Assembly (NCBI GenBank): GCA_936432065.2
Contig: OW386286.2
Coordinates: 119,549,902-119,613,901 of the forward strand
Length of the DNA stretch: 64,000 nt
Direction: 5' to 3'
Source: Rutpela maculata
Taxonomy: Eukaryota > Arthropoda > Insecta > Coleoptera > Cerambycidae
The translations under genes and the position numbers were made by a program. How positions within the stretch are numbered: position 1 is the stretch's first letter; each line of letters opens with the position of its first letter. Shown piece after piece: positions 41,664 through 53,020 of the stretch. Under the pieces are notes generated by a model. That model made no database searches and was not told the origin of the DNA. It saw only the letters and a list, made by a program, of their open reading frames with translations.

Positions 41664-44600
41664 AGTGGAAGTAAGGAGTCGGACAGTATGCAAAATTGTG
41701 CTGAAGTAATGAAATATATCCCCCCCCCCGTTTTCGAGGGTGCTGAACACAAATAACAGGGCGTAAAAAGTTTTTAGTCATGCGCCCTGAAACGGCCAAA
41801 GACCACCCCTTCTTGCTTATTTCTCATATAACAGCTTGGCATCGACTATTTTTGCAGGGATTCTTTATTTTTTCATGGGGATATAACAGATAGTGAAAGA
41901 TGATGTCAGGTAGTAGACCGCAACCGTCCCCGGGGGTGAAATCTACTCTGTCAGGGGGTGTAAAATTGCTTCTTTTTTTTTGTTAAAGATGTTTACTCCT
42001 CGTTTTCGAGGATGCTGATCAAGGACAACGGTAAGAGTGTTGCCCCCCCTCCTCCAGGGGGTGTTTTTTTATTTTCTAATTTGAATATTGAGTAGGAGTG
42101 GTTTCAAAATCACCATTTGTCCATTATAATCTTCATCAAAAAGAACCTATCCTCGCGAGGATTTGAAATTCATGTTCCTTAAGTGGGATATAAGGAAGAG
42201 AATACCTTTGTTAAACATTTCTGTTTTTAATATATTATATACATAGGACACGATTTTTGGTACAATATAATATTTGTTACAAGATATTAATATAACCCAG
42301 GGCGCTTACAATAGTATATTATTCAACAAGCGGTAATGTAAGTAATAACTCACGCAGATGAAAGTTTACAGCACGAGCCGTAGGCGAGTGCAGTAATTCA
42401 TCAAGTGAGTTATTACCATTACCGCAAGTTGAATACTATACTTTATCTAAGATTATAATAATTAATATTAAATTGAGAAAATTTTGTTCAAATTACTCAG
42501 TTTGTTTATTAACTGTAAAATTTAATTTTTTTCACCCTTTTATATTTGTTATCTTCAAAGATTTAGCCACCTTTAAGCGGAGGGAGAATGTGATTTTTAA
42601 TCGAAATAGTGCATAAACTGCTCGTAGACAAAAAATCAGCTTTGTAGATTAATATTACGCGGCGGAAAATGCAAAACTTCTCCGCGAGCTGCAATAGCCC
42701 GGAGCGCATATTCGGTCAAAAGTCTTGTTTTTTATGTCGGAGAAAAAATTAAAAAAGCGTCGGAAAGCTCAATCAATTCTCTTTACATAAGCTGTCTACA
42801 AATTTTTCGAAAAAAACGATAATTATCGAGATATTCGAGGAAATGTAAGAAATTACACGTTTTCTTATAGAGTGTATGTAAATCTTAAAAAAATAATTTT
42901 TCTCAGAAACCTTTATTTCGAAGGGCCAAGATTAACGGAGCGTCAAATTAGTACATGATATTAAGTGAACATCGTATATGAGATCGATTTCAGTTAATTA
43001 CCGATTACTTACGGTGACAAAATAGAGAAATTTTACCGAAAAAAAAGTCCCAAATCCCGCCACCTCAATTCCTTCATTTTTGCCTGAATTCAAGAATTAA
43101 AAAAATGAGTTTTAGCAAATCTAATTCCATTTGGGTTAACTAGAGTAGTCTTTTGGCGCAGGAGCCAAGATTAAAAAGTTGCCAACTGTAAATGCTCAAA
43201 ATTTGCGACTTTTTGCCGTACATGGCCAACATTTCAATAGTTATCTCCGAAATGAAAAAAAAAAAAAAATCAAAATCCTGATGTAGCAAAAGATTCGTAA
43301 TGGAAAATACTCTGACCTTGTTTTTTATTTCGTGATAACTCCCACTGTTTCGGAGATATCTGCGAAAAATAACAAAAAAAACAGCTTACATTTCGGAGTC
43401 GAAAAAATTGCAAAAACATGTAATCTTGACACGTTCATATTTTTCGAAAAACACCATTGGGACGGCCGTATGATGTCGCGACGTAAAGAGGAAGTCTTCC
43501 AGATAAACCAGATCGTATATTGCACGGCGAAATTCGAAAATTCGGCTCGGACGAACGAATCAAAAGTAGCATTTTGAGACATTTCAGAAAATCTTTATAG
43601 ATATTAACGCGAATAATCTGTCACTACCTCCCTGGCTCCATCTTCGTGTGTTCCGCGTTACGTCGATTGGACAGGTTAGGCATGAAGATAAAGCTGATTG
43701 GCTCTGTACCTAGCGTGAGTTATAATAACTCACGCATTATAACTCACGCTATTTGTTTATGGATACTATTAAATGATCAAAAGCAGTTTATTAATTAGTT
43801 TTTCTACACCTATTTAATTATATAACAATTATTAGCATTTTTTTGGTGTAAAATCGTACCTATAATTCACTGTAGTGAATTATTGATTCATAATTCACTG
43901 CATCCGACCAATCACAAATACAAACTCAAAAATCAGTGTTTCGCTGATTCAATGATATTTTAAATCGACCGCGATCAACTCTTGCTGCTGCAGCTGACAT
44001 TCAACTCGCGTGACACTGACAAGTGTACCGCCATATTGTTTGTTTACTTTTTCGACTTCTTAAGAATAGGTATCGATTAATGTTATCAAATTTCAGTCTA
44101 ATTTATTTGTTTAATAGGTGTAGACAAAGCATAGTACTACATTCGCAATTATAACCATTATTCACTCAGATGGTTTGCGCTACTCGCCTACGGCTCGTGG
44201 GCTCAAACATCATCTTCGTGAATAATGGCTATCATAATCGTTCATATAATAATATACTAATATAACCTAATAAGAGTAGATAAAGAGAATTACATGATTC
44301 ATATTCCACGAAATGAACATCACATTCAATGCTATTGCCTCCTGCATCGCATATATCGTCCGTTTCCGATTCACAATCGGAAATATACACTTCGGTTATA
44401 AAATTTAGGAAGTTTACACCACTATCATAACTATTATCGGATTCGTCTGTTTCTGTGCTAGGTTCATCGTCTTCATCCTCTGACTACGGATACCTTGAGG
44501 ACACATGATTTACCCGGAAAACAGTAAAGGCGGCAAAAACAAATAAAATGATAGTATGAGTCCCTAATATCAGACAAGTCACTACCTATTATTATGACAG

Positions 44601-45111
44601 TTTAAGGGTGAAGGAAGGGTCGAACCAGCATATATTTCTTGGTCAACGTCCTCAAAAACGGGGAGTAAACGTCTTGAACAAAAAAAGAGCAAATTTATAC
44701 CCCCCCTGACGAGGTAGATTTCACCCCCAAGGGCGGTTGTAGTCTGACCTGACATCACCTTTCACCATCTGTTATATCCCCATGAAAAAATAAAGAATCC
44801 CTGCAAAAATTCAAGCTGTTATGTGAGAAACGAGTTAAAAACGTAGGTACTCTTCGCCAATTTACTGAGCTTTTTATATAATTGTTACACAATCTATAGG
44901 ATACTCTTCGCAGTTTTCTTGTAAATAATGTTAGTTTTTGGACAGCCTGAATTTTGTGATATCAATTTTGTTGTGAAAAAAAAATATATAAAAAAAAATT
45001 GAAAAAAATACATCCAACCTGTCGGGAATTCGAACACAAGATCTTTGGATAGCACAATTTTGCACTTTTTAGGGAAAATTAGTAAAAGTAAGGAGTCGAA
45101 ACTCCTTACTT
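41664..45111. mobile_element. 3.4-kb TIR element, host of a hairpin-ended element
   Basis: Left TAGTGGAAGTAAGGAGT (41664) is inverse to ACTCCTTACTTCCACTA ending near 45113, with ATT just outside each end. Both sides then share long inverted blocks: CAGGGATTCTTTATTTTTTCATGGGGATATAACAG-type sequence (41857-41891), GATGTCAGGTAGTAGACC and GGGGGTGAAATCTAC. Their inverses lie at 44695-44810. There is no transposase. A minus-strand acidic segment (SEDEDDEPSTETDESDNSYD, around 44430-44490) is the only protein-like remnant. Confidence 0.65.
42314..44265. mobile_element. Hairpin-ended element nested inside the 41664-45111 element
   Basis: AGTATATTATTCAACAAGCG at the left and its partner AATAATATACT at the right end bound about 1.95 kb. 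Each end, about 125 bp, is itself a hairpin: at the left GGTAATG...TAATAACTCAC pairs with GTGAGTTATTA...CATTACC. Both ends contain CACGAGCCGTAGGCGAGT in opposite orientation. The interior is AT-rich and holds a module (43655-43790) shared with the element at 23115-24971. No protein is recognised. Confidence 0.6.
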
Positions 45112-45114
45112 CCA

Positions 45115-45377
45115 CTAATTATAAAACATAATTCATTTGAGAATCATAAGAAGTGTGCATATTGTACTAGTGATAATGATAGTAATAGTCAACGAAATTT
45201 CAACTTAGGTCATTACAAAAACATTCCACAGCGAGAAAAAATTTATTTGACTCCGACCTGTGACACTTAAGAGTTACTGAACTAAATGAAAAATATTTGT
45301 ATGGATGAAACAATTAATGTTTTGGGGTACAAAGGTAGCAAATGTGATAGCCAGTGGAATGGAGGAGGATTATTCAA
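45115..45377. other. Spacer, nothing recognised
   Basis: No gene or repeat supported. Confidence 0.4.
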
Positions 45378-45379
45378 TA

Positions 45380-47347
45380 CCCAGTGAACACCCAATCGTT
45401 TAAAAAACGTTTATTTTCCGAAAATTATACGAAATGATGGTTTAATTTTCGAAATCGTATGTTTATTATACGTTTTCTGTAAACGTCTATAATATAAACG
45501 TTTTTATCACGTATATAATGAACCAGTGAAATATATATTTTTATTTATGTTATGCAAAATTCTTCTAGTTAATGTCAATACATGTCAACAGTTTTACAAA
45601 TGTGAGTTAAATGAAGAAATCTTGTTAAAATCATATTTATTGTTTTGAACCAGTTTATAACGACGTCTTTTAAATGTCTGTTTTATACGTATAATAATGG
45701 TATGATACATACCATATTTATACCAAAACTTCCCGATTCATCGTTTACCGTGCATGTTCCCGACGCAGTGCGCCTTGGACAGCCAATCACGAAGCTGCAT
45801 CTGCATCATGTGAGGTGGTATGACATCAGGGCTATCAGACTGACCTGTTAGAACTTCGATTTCTTCTTAGATTTTGTGAAAAGTGGCACTGTTGTGTTTA
45901 TCATTATGAGTGTGTATTGAAGGTATATTATTACCTGTTCCCTTCAAGGTAAGAATCACTATTATTTATAGTAGGTAGTTTATAGTATTTATAGTAGTAA
46001 GGTTCAAGAAATTATTCTAGCTAATCTGTCATTTGATCCCGTGAATAATTCCTACAAGGACTTTTATGTTTGTATAACGTAGGAAGAAGATTGCTTAAAC
46101 AAAGGTTTTAGCAAATATATAATATAATCTATAATACTGATAACTAATTACTACGTAGGAGCAACGGGAACAGGTTAATTGCAAAAATCTGCAGTGAAAC
46201 AAAAATTTTTACCATACTAACGGCTGTAAATGGTAAAATAGAAAAAAATAGTTTGAATACAAGTTGTATCCCTTTTGTATCAATTTTTATTTTCTAAAGT
46301 ATTGGTAATGTCTAATTTCAAAGTAGAACTAACATGAAAGAAAATAATTGAAAAAAACATAGTTTGACCATAATTTTTTCCATATGGCGGATGTAGGGCA
46401 TGACATTTTTATAGAAAATATTCCTCATGTTCTTTTATTCATCGGGCGAGTCGTGCGCAGACATCCATTCGTCTCTTTTTTACAGCGTAAAAGAGACAGA
46501 GATAGCAAAACATTGATGAATAATAGAACTCGCGGATTAATTAAAAGACTGTGGCAATTTCTCTGCATTATACAAACAAAAAATTCCTCCTAGAAATTAT
46601 TTACGGGTACGTTCCGTTTTTTTGCTCACAGAATATGTACTTTACAATCGGCGGTATGTGAAATGACAAAAAATATATACTGGGTGCTCAAAAATATAGA
46701 AAATATAAAAGTAGTTGAAGAGATAACTATCCTTATTTTTCGTGTTATTTGAAAAAGTTGTTTAAAATGTTAAAATACTTTACTTAATAAAGACTTTTTT
46801 GCTTCTAGCTTATATTTTCTATTTAAACTATATTCAATTTCTGAAGATGATTCTGCTAAGAGACCAAAATTATAACTGAATAAGATTCGTTGGTACGTTT
46901 TCTTCAATTCTCTTGCTATAAAAGAATTAAAAATTTTTAATTAGTAGGTATTCAATGCAATGCAATGGACATTCAATATTCTAAAGTGATTTGTTTTTAT
47001 TATGAAAATCTCAAATTTTAGTAAGATAACAAAATAAGACCGGGTTGTTTTATAAAATATACCTTAAAAGTTTGCTTAGGCTACATGATTCTCTTATTAT
47101 TTTTGTTATGACTATTTGTTACCGAGTAATAAATATATATACACTGTTGTGAACCATTAGTGTCTTAAGTAAGTGAAAATAAAATAAAAAATAATAGGAG
47201 AATCGCTTAGCGTAAAGAGGTTTTTATAACTTAGGTTTGATTGGGCGGACATTTTGAAGTATATTCAACGGCTTGATAAACTTCAATTATACGGGTGGTA
47301 TAAACAAACAAAAAAAACGTTTATTAAATAGTTTAGTGCTCACTGGG
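45380..47347. mobile_element. 2-kb TIR element flanked by TA
   Basis: Ends CCCAGTGAACACCCAATCG and, inverted, CCCAGTGAGCACTAAACTA, with AACGTTT-type words behind both. TA flanks both sides (45378-45379 and 47348-47349). The interior is AT-rich, and a 68-residue frame (45645-45851) has no recognised motif. It is non-autonomous and of unknown family. Confidence 0.6.
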
Positions 47348-47349
47348 TA

Positions 47350-47468
47350 CGCAGATATTTCATTGTATCTAAAGTATTAAAAGGTTACTAATTCAAGAAG
47401 CTGATTTAGTGCAATCAAGGTTGAAAATATTACGGGGTGTAAGATATAACGACATTCATAAACTGATA
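47350..47468. other. Short spacer
   Basis: Nothing recognised. Confidence 0.3.
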
Positions 47469-47755
47469 ACAGCTCCACAAAATAAGAAAAGTGGTCTGTT
47501 CCTGGAACTCCATTGGACGACCTCTATGTATTTCGACGTGCTGTATACGAATCAGGTGTCCGTTTAGCTCCATCGCCCATCAATTTTTAGTAAATCCCGA
47601 AAAGAACCTAAATTATGAGTTTTTTTTAGGTTATTTTCACAATTTACAGAAAAATGGTGGGTGTTTGAGCTAAACGGACACCTGATTCATGTTCAGTACG
47701 TCGAGATCCATAGGAGTTCCAGGAATAGACCACTTTTTTTATTTTGTGAAGCTGT
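47469..47755. repeat. Foldback repeat F, copy 1
   Basis: ACAGCTCCACAAAATAAG and AAAGTGGTCTGTTCCTGGA on the left are mirrored by TCCAGGAATAGACCACTTT and TTATTTTGTGAAGCTGTG on the right. The arms are near 130 bp with an AACCTAAATTATGAG loop region. A second copy is at 48310-48575 and a partial one at 48133-48205. Confidence 0.8.
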
Positions 47756-47774
47756 GTAACCAATGAAATGAAAG

Positions 47775-47893
47775 CTTTTTATACGACAATGTTTAACATG
47801 CATACTTTACGCGCACTGTGTAGTGCGTAACGTTAAACTTTACGACCTAAGGCGTAAAGTAAAAAAGTTAAAAATTGTCTATGTAATAATCAT
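47775..47893. repeat. Repeat G, copy 1
   Basis: ATACGACAATG...TGCATACTTTACGCGCACTG...AAATTGTCTATGTAATAATCATA is nearly identical to 49062-49175. It follows foldback F directly, and the two probably form one composite repeat. Confidence 0.75.
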
Positions 47894-48309
47894 ATTAGTC
47901 CAGTCAATGAATATATTGTAGAATGCATGGAATATGCGAGACTTTTTGACTTCAGAACTTTATTAGGAGTTAGTAGGTAAACATACTAAAAGTCCCCGCC
48001 CCTGGGAGGTGAGCTTACGGTGGAAGAGAGGGGGAAGGTACCATTTTTGGACTTTTCGATTATATCTCGGAAACGGTGGGCTCTAGAAAAATATGTTTCT
48101 AAATAAAAATGAATGATAATTAAATTTCCTATAAAATTCGTATTCAGCATGTTGAAATACATAGGGCTTACCCAATTGAGTCCTAAAAACAGCCCACTTT
48201 TCACTTTCTTTGATGTGTTTGTGTAATATATTTGTATACGCGGTTTTCTATAAAATGGCGGAGGATCCGATGATATTCATATATTACACAGGCACACACA
48301 AGAAAAAAA
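47894..48309. other. Spacer with a partial foldback F copy
   Basis: 48133-48205 (TTCGTATTCAGCATGTTGAAATACATAGGG...CCACTTTTC) matches one arm of foldback F. The rest is unassigned. ATGGCGGAGGATCCG at 48255 links it to the repeat at 18896-19195. Confidence 0.45.
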
Positions 48310-48575
48310 TTATATGTTTCTGGAACTCCATTGGGCAACCTCTATGTATTTAGACGAGCTGAATACGAATCAGGTGTCCGTGTAGTTACATCACCCACCA
48401 AATTTTAGTAAATCCCGAAAATAACCTAAATTATGAGGGTTTTTTTTAGGTTATTTTCACAATTTGCAGAAAAATGGTGGGTGTTGGAGCTAAACGGACT
48501 CCTGATTCGTGTTCAGCACGTCGAAATCCATGGGAGTTCCAGGGATAGACCACTTTTTTATTTTGTGAAGCTGTG
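48310..48575. repeat. Foldback repeat F, copy 2
   Basis: Same arms as copy 1 (TTTCTGGAACTCCATTGGG; GGAGTTCCAGGGATAGACC; TTATTTTGTGAAGCTGTG), with the left terminus worn. It is followed by the same AAAGCTTTTT tail as copy 1. Confidence 0.75.
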
Positions 48576-48595
48576 TAACCAGTGAAATAAAAGCT

Positions 48596-48924
48596 TTTTT
48601 TCTTCAAGCGTATTAAAATGTTTAAATTATGTCACCAAAAACAGAAGTAGAAGTAGGACATTGTTTTACTAGTAACAAAATGTTAGTACCGAACGCCACC
48701 GTTGTGGACATTGTTTTACTAGTAACATAATGTTAGTTCCGAAAGCGCCACAGCAGTGGGTATTGTTTTACTAGTAACATAATGTTAATACCGAAAGCCA
48801 CCGGTGGCGCGCTATCCACTAGCCACTTGTCATATTGTGTCAACATGTAAGACTGTAGTTTGAATATTTGTATATGTATGATAAATAAATGAATTTTTGC
48901 ATTTTAATACGCTTGAAGAAAAAA
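48596..48924. mobile_element. MITE with 24-bp TIR and three tandem 50-bp units
   Basis: TTTTTCTTCAAGCGTATTAA at the left is mirrored by TTAATACGCTTGAAGAAAAA at the right, giving 329 bp. Inside, a unit of 50-52 bp starting GGACATTGTTTTACTAGTAA is present three times (48656, 48706, 48757) and ends with a CCGAA-x-GCCACC motif. There is no coding capacity. Confidence 0.75.
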
Positions 48925-48928
48925 TAGT

Positions 48929-49052
48929 ATATATTACACGGAGTAGAACGCCTTTTTTTGTGTTTCGCCCAGTTTGCGGCTTCGGCTTCGCCTCAGCCGC
49001 AAATCCTGGGCTCAACACAAAAAAAGAGTGCGTTCTACTCCTAGTAATATAA
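48929..49052. repeat. Hairpin element
   Basis: TATATTAC-x3-GAGTAGAACG pairs with CGTTCTACTCCTAGTAATATA, and the stem continues through GTGTT/AACAC and GCCCAG/CTGGGC to a GCGGCTTCGGCTTCGCC loop. It is a near-complete snap-back of about 120 bp. Confidence 0.75.
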
Positions 49053-49061
49053 TATACTATT

Positions 49062-49175
49062 ATACGACAGTGTGTAAAGTGCATACTTTACGCGCACTGT
49101 GTAGTGCGTAACGTTAAACTTTACGACCTAAGGCGTAAAGTAAAAAAGTTAAAAATTGTCTATATAATAATCATA
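49062..49175. repeat. Repeat G, copy 2
   Basis: Nearly identical to 47775-47893. The only clear differences are in the first 20 bases. It is separated from foldback F copy 2 by the MITE and the hairpin. Confidence 0.75.
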
Positions 49176-49535
49176 TCTTATCTTTAAAGGTCAAAAACTA
49201 GTTATTTAATTTTATATAGTCCATTTATTTATTATCACTGGATATTATTATTGTAAAATATACCTATTTTCAGCGTTCTTTACCAATAATGCTTGAATTA
49301 TTTTTAATATTGACATTTCACTTAGGGGAAACCAGAGCAGTTTTTATATACTTTTGTAAAAGCTGCCCATATATGGGGCACAATTGCCAATGCATCAAAA
49401 TCGGATGGAGCAGTTTAGACATCCCAAAAATAAATAAAAGCTCTAATCTGTTTCACATTATAATAGGACAAATCATCACTAAATACATAATTATTAGAAT
49501 TGGTTCGGGTAAAATAGCAATAATGTCTTGCCTAT
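49176..49535. other. Non-coding sequence, nothing recognised
   Basis: An open plus frame (49289-49576) lacks any motif and partly overlaps the transposase C-terminus on the other strand. Confidence 0.4.
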
Positions 49536-50318
49536 TTACTCGGAGACATCATCCACATCAGGATAAAAACATTTAAATTTGTTTGATTTCTTTCTTAGTA
49601 ATTTTATTTGGTATTTATCCATTTCCACCATCTGCTGGACTTTTCCTATGTAATAGATTATACTTTTTTTAGATGGGAATTGTACCAAGACATAATCATT
49701 ATTTAAGATTTGTTGATCGTCAGTTAATTCTTTGACTGAATCCTCGTCGCTAATGTCGCTATCTGAAAAAAACCCTGAGTTCACATCACTTTCTTCATCA
49801 GCATCTAATACTTTGGTCTTCTTTTTTTTTGTCTCCAAAAATAAGTCTTTTTTTACTTGTTTGTTTTTAACAGCTAAAAGTTTATTTCGTTTGATCTGTG
49901 CTTTTTCAGCAATCCTCTTTATTTCTGGAGTATCTGTATAAATGGTTGACTTCCCTTTTTGCCTCGATTTCTTGTACCTTTTGAATTCATCATAATAGGT
50001 ATTGACCTTATAACTTCTGGAATGATAATTTGTTTCTTTGGAATCAATGGATCGATTATTATGACTATCACCAATGTCTTTAGATGCTTCACCAGATGTA
50101 GTTGGTCGACAAAAGTTTAAATCAGTATCATCATATACTGGTGTTTCTAAAATTTCTGACAGCTGAGTAATTTGACCATCTTCTGATATTTTTTCTTCTA
50201 TATCATCAGTCGCTGGAGTTCTTAAAGTTTCTAGAAGCTGAGTAATTTGTCCATCTTCTGTTTTTTCCTCTTCTATATTCACATAATCGGAGTCTGAAAA
50301 GGCCAACGACTTATAGTC
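49536..50318 (-). pseudogene. pogo/Tigger-type transposase, C-terminal region
   Basis: About 260 codons of open minus-strand frame begin at LAFSDSDYVN, which follows the DDE domain in these proteins. They run through two EDGQITQL repeats and STIYTDTPEIKRIAEKAQ, then an acidic patch and NNDYVLVQFPSKKS, and stop after FYPDVDDVSE. IYTDTPE and a final F-x-PDVDDVSE are patterns of Tigger-like transposase tails in insects. The preceding 40 codons of open frame (50319-50444) come from the inverted repeat of an inserted element and are not part of the gene. The DDE end lies at 51886-52085. Confidence 0.7.
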
Positions 50319-50862
50319 CCTTGAGGTAAACCAGAAAAAGGCAGTAAGCCCAAAAGTTCTGCGACCGGACCGCAAGTCATCTTCCCCTCCGTTTTCGAGG
50401 GCGGGGAACACAATGGTGACAATATTTTCTGGCCTACCCTTCAAGAACTATATGCCAGTGTATACAGGGTTATACGGAAATATTGATGACAAACTTCTGC
50501 TGCAGATTCTACATGCAAAAATATGTCCGCAAATACCTTGAGCTACGGCCCTTTGAAAATGGCACCCAAGAACTGATTATTATTTTATATTTCAGAAACC
50601 TTTTGATTTACAGGGACGCGACTTTATATGCATATTGAACAATAATACAAGCTTATTTTTACATTATTTTTTAAAAATATTTTTTACCATAAGTGGGTGG
50701 TATTGAGGGGGGCTGTCGACATTTTGCATTAAAAAACAACAAAAAGTAAAAATAAACAGATAGAAAGTGAAACCAAAAATATGGGATCACCCTGGTTGGC
50801 AATGCGAACGCTCTCATAAGAAACATAGTGTCGATAAGAGCAGGTTCTTTAATAAAAATAAT

Positions 50863-50892
<30 letters not shown>
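50863..50892. repeat. (CA)n(CG)n microsatellite
   Basis: A CA run passes directly into an uninterrupted CG run and then CGCACGCACG. Alternating purine-pyrimidine of this kind can form Z-DNA. Confidence 0.9.
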
Positions 50893-50895
<3 letters not shown>

Positions 50896-51097
50896 GCACG
50901 TACACAAACACGCTCGAAGCCATTCATAAACACGTACATATAGATTATCAGTTACCTCGTTGTTAGGATCTTCAAGCACTCTTGGAGCGAAAACCACTCA
51001 TAGGATAGACTCAGTGTAATAGGAATTTTTGATCAGCATGACTTTAACTACAAAATAGCAAAGTTTCAGTCAATCCCACCGAAGCATGCCGAAATAT

Positions 51098-51299
<202 letters not shown>

Positions 51300-51885
51300 A
51301 CCTAACCTAAAAATTGACAAAAAAAATTCTGAAACAAAATTCTTCAGCTTTATTGGACTTTAACAAAAATATTTTGACCCTTGCAATTTTTTGCTAAAGT
51401 TGATAGTTTAAGAGTAAAAATTCTTGAATATCTAAAATGACGAAAATTACCTAACTTTGACAAGCTGCATCTCAAAAACTGTCCATAGGATTGGCTTGAT
51501 GTGATAAGAACTTTTGACCTGAACTACAAAATACCAAAATTTTAGCCGATTCCACCGAATGAATATTTTCATGGGTTTTGTTCCGGGGTCCTTTATAATT
51601 TTTTTCAATTTTTCATTTTTTTTATTTTTTTTTATTTTGAAATATTGGGCATAAGGTTTTTGGACGATTCTGAACAATTTTCCGTGATAAAATTTTCCGA
51701 TAAAAAATTGACGTGCACCGGAAAATCGGAAAAAGGGGGTGGTTTTTCCGGTTTAGTGGTTGGAGGGTAGGTCGGAAAATATTGTCACCATCGTGTTCCC
51801 CGCCCACGAAAACGGGGCGGTACATATCTTGTGGTCTAGTCGCAGAACTTTGGGGGTAAAAGCTTTACCTCAAGGGACTATTAAA

Positions 51886-52085
51886 CGGAAAAATACCAGG
51901 CTTGGAAAATCCTGAGAATATTTTTAGAAGTAAACGACTCTAAAAATGGTGCTTTTGTTATTTCTCCTTTGTCATTAATAGAAATTGCTGGGCCAGGATA
52001 ATTTACGGTCCAGTTATTTAAAGCAATCTTCATTGCATTTTTAAAAGGCCCGTATACTCTAACATCGAGGGGTTGTTCCTCAAAC
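51886..52085 (-). pseudogene. pogo/Tigger-type transposase, end of DDE domain
   Basis: The minus strand reads QPLDVRVYGPFKNAM, NNWTVNYPG, ISINDKGEI and FLESFTSKNILRIFQA. LQPLD-x2-V/F-x-GPFK and FTPKNI-x-GF-A-GI-P are hallmark motifs of pogo/Tigger (jerky-like) DDE transposases. It continues in the 49536-50318 segment beyond the inserted element. The upstream DDE catalytic part is not present. Confidence 0.8.
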
Positions 52086-52346
52086 AATTATAATACGCGT
52101 TTGGCCGTTTGGGCGGTGATTCTTGGCCGTTTGCTGGGGTGGGTCATCGGAACGAGAAATTTTGCCATGGTGTTCAGCATCCTTGAAAGCGGGGATCGCC
52201 AAGTGAGAGTACCTCAAACAAATATAATACGCATTTGACCCCGTTTGGGAGTGGTTTTTGGCCGTTTGCGGGAATGGGTCACCCAAACGAGAAATTCTGC
52301 CACCACCACGGTATTCAGCATCTTCGAAAACGGAGGAGGAAAACTA
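52081..52346. repeat. 131-bp tandem duplication
   Basis: Two adjacent units begin CTCAAACAA-x-TATAATACGC and share TTTTGGCCGTTTGC, GGGTCA and CGAGAAATT-x-TGCCA and TTCAGCATC. They differ at about 15-20% of positions. Confidence 0.7.
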
Positions 52347-53020
52347 ATCTGGTTGCATCAGACAATAATCGGGTTTTCGTCCGACTCACAATCCACAAAT
52401 ATTACAGTTTGTCTTTAATTATATTTGTTTAATTCAACTTCGTGAAATTGGAGATATCTCGTTTACTTTATAAAAAGAATAGAGGAGCAATCCCATCCTA
52501 ACATGTAAATAAGCAACCATGGACATCAATTTAATTTATAAAATTTGCTGATAATTTAAAAATGTATACATTTTTTCCATTTTTAAATTTAATTTGATTT
52601 ATAAGTACTATAACTATTATTAGAATATCAATAAAAACATTATTTATTTATTAAAAACAGTAGTCCGATGCAATTAAGGTAAACAAATTTACTCCTACCA
52701 TGCCCCTCGTACAATAATTGGCCGCCCTTACACACCGTACATAAATGAATTGGAATTGCTCATCTATCTTTTAAGGATCGTTGCACTGATAAGTAATTAA
52801 TTAAAAATTTCACTTTACGCTGTGATAATTTTTTAGATACCAATTCATCGTAGCTGTTATATAGTTGTTTACGAATGGTTAGTGCGAATAAATGAGGCCA
52901 TAAAAACCGGCCATAAAAATATCAACGTCGGCGCTATTATATGCTGACAAGAATACTACAGAGCAGTATTTCAAACTTTTGAGTATTAGAATGAAGAAAA
53001 TAATACTAAAGATTTATAAT
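52347..53020. other. AT-rich sequence, nothing recognised
   Basis: No gene or named repeat. Confidence 0.4.

Noticed and set aside
50319..50444. First 40 codons of the 302-codon frame as part of the transposase
   Set aside because: They are translated from the terminal inverted repeat of the inserted element, which is also present at 51760-51885.
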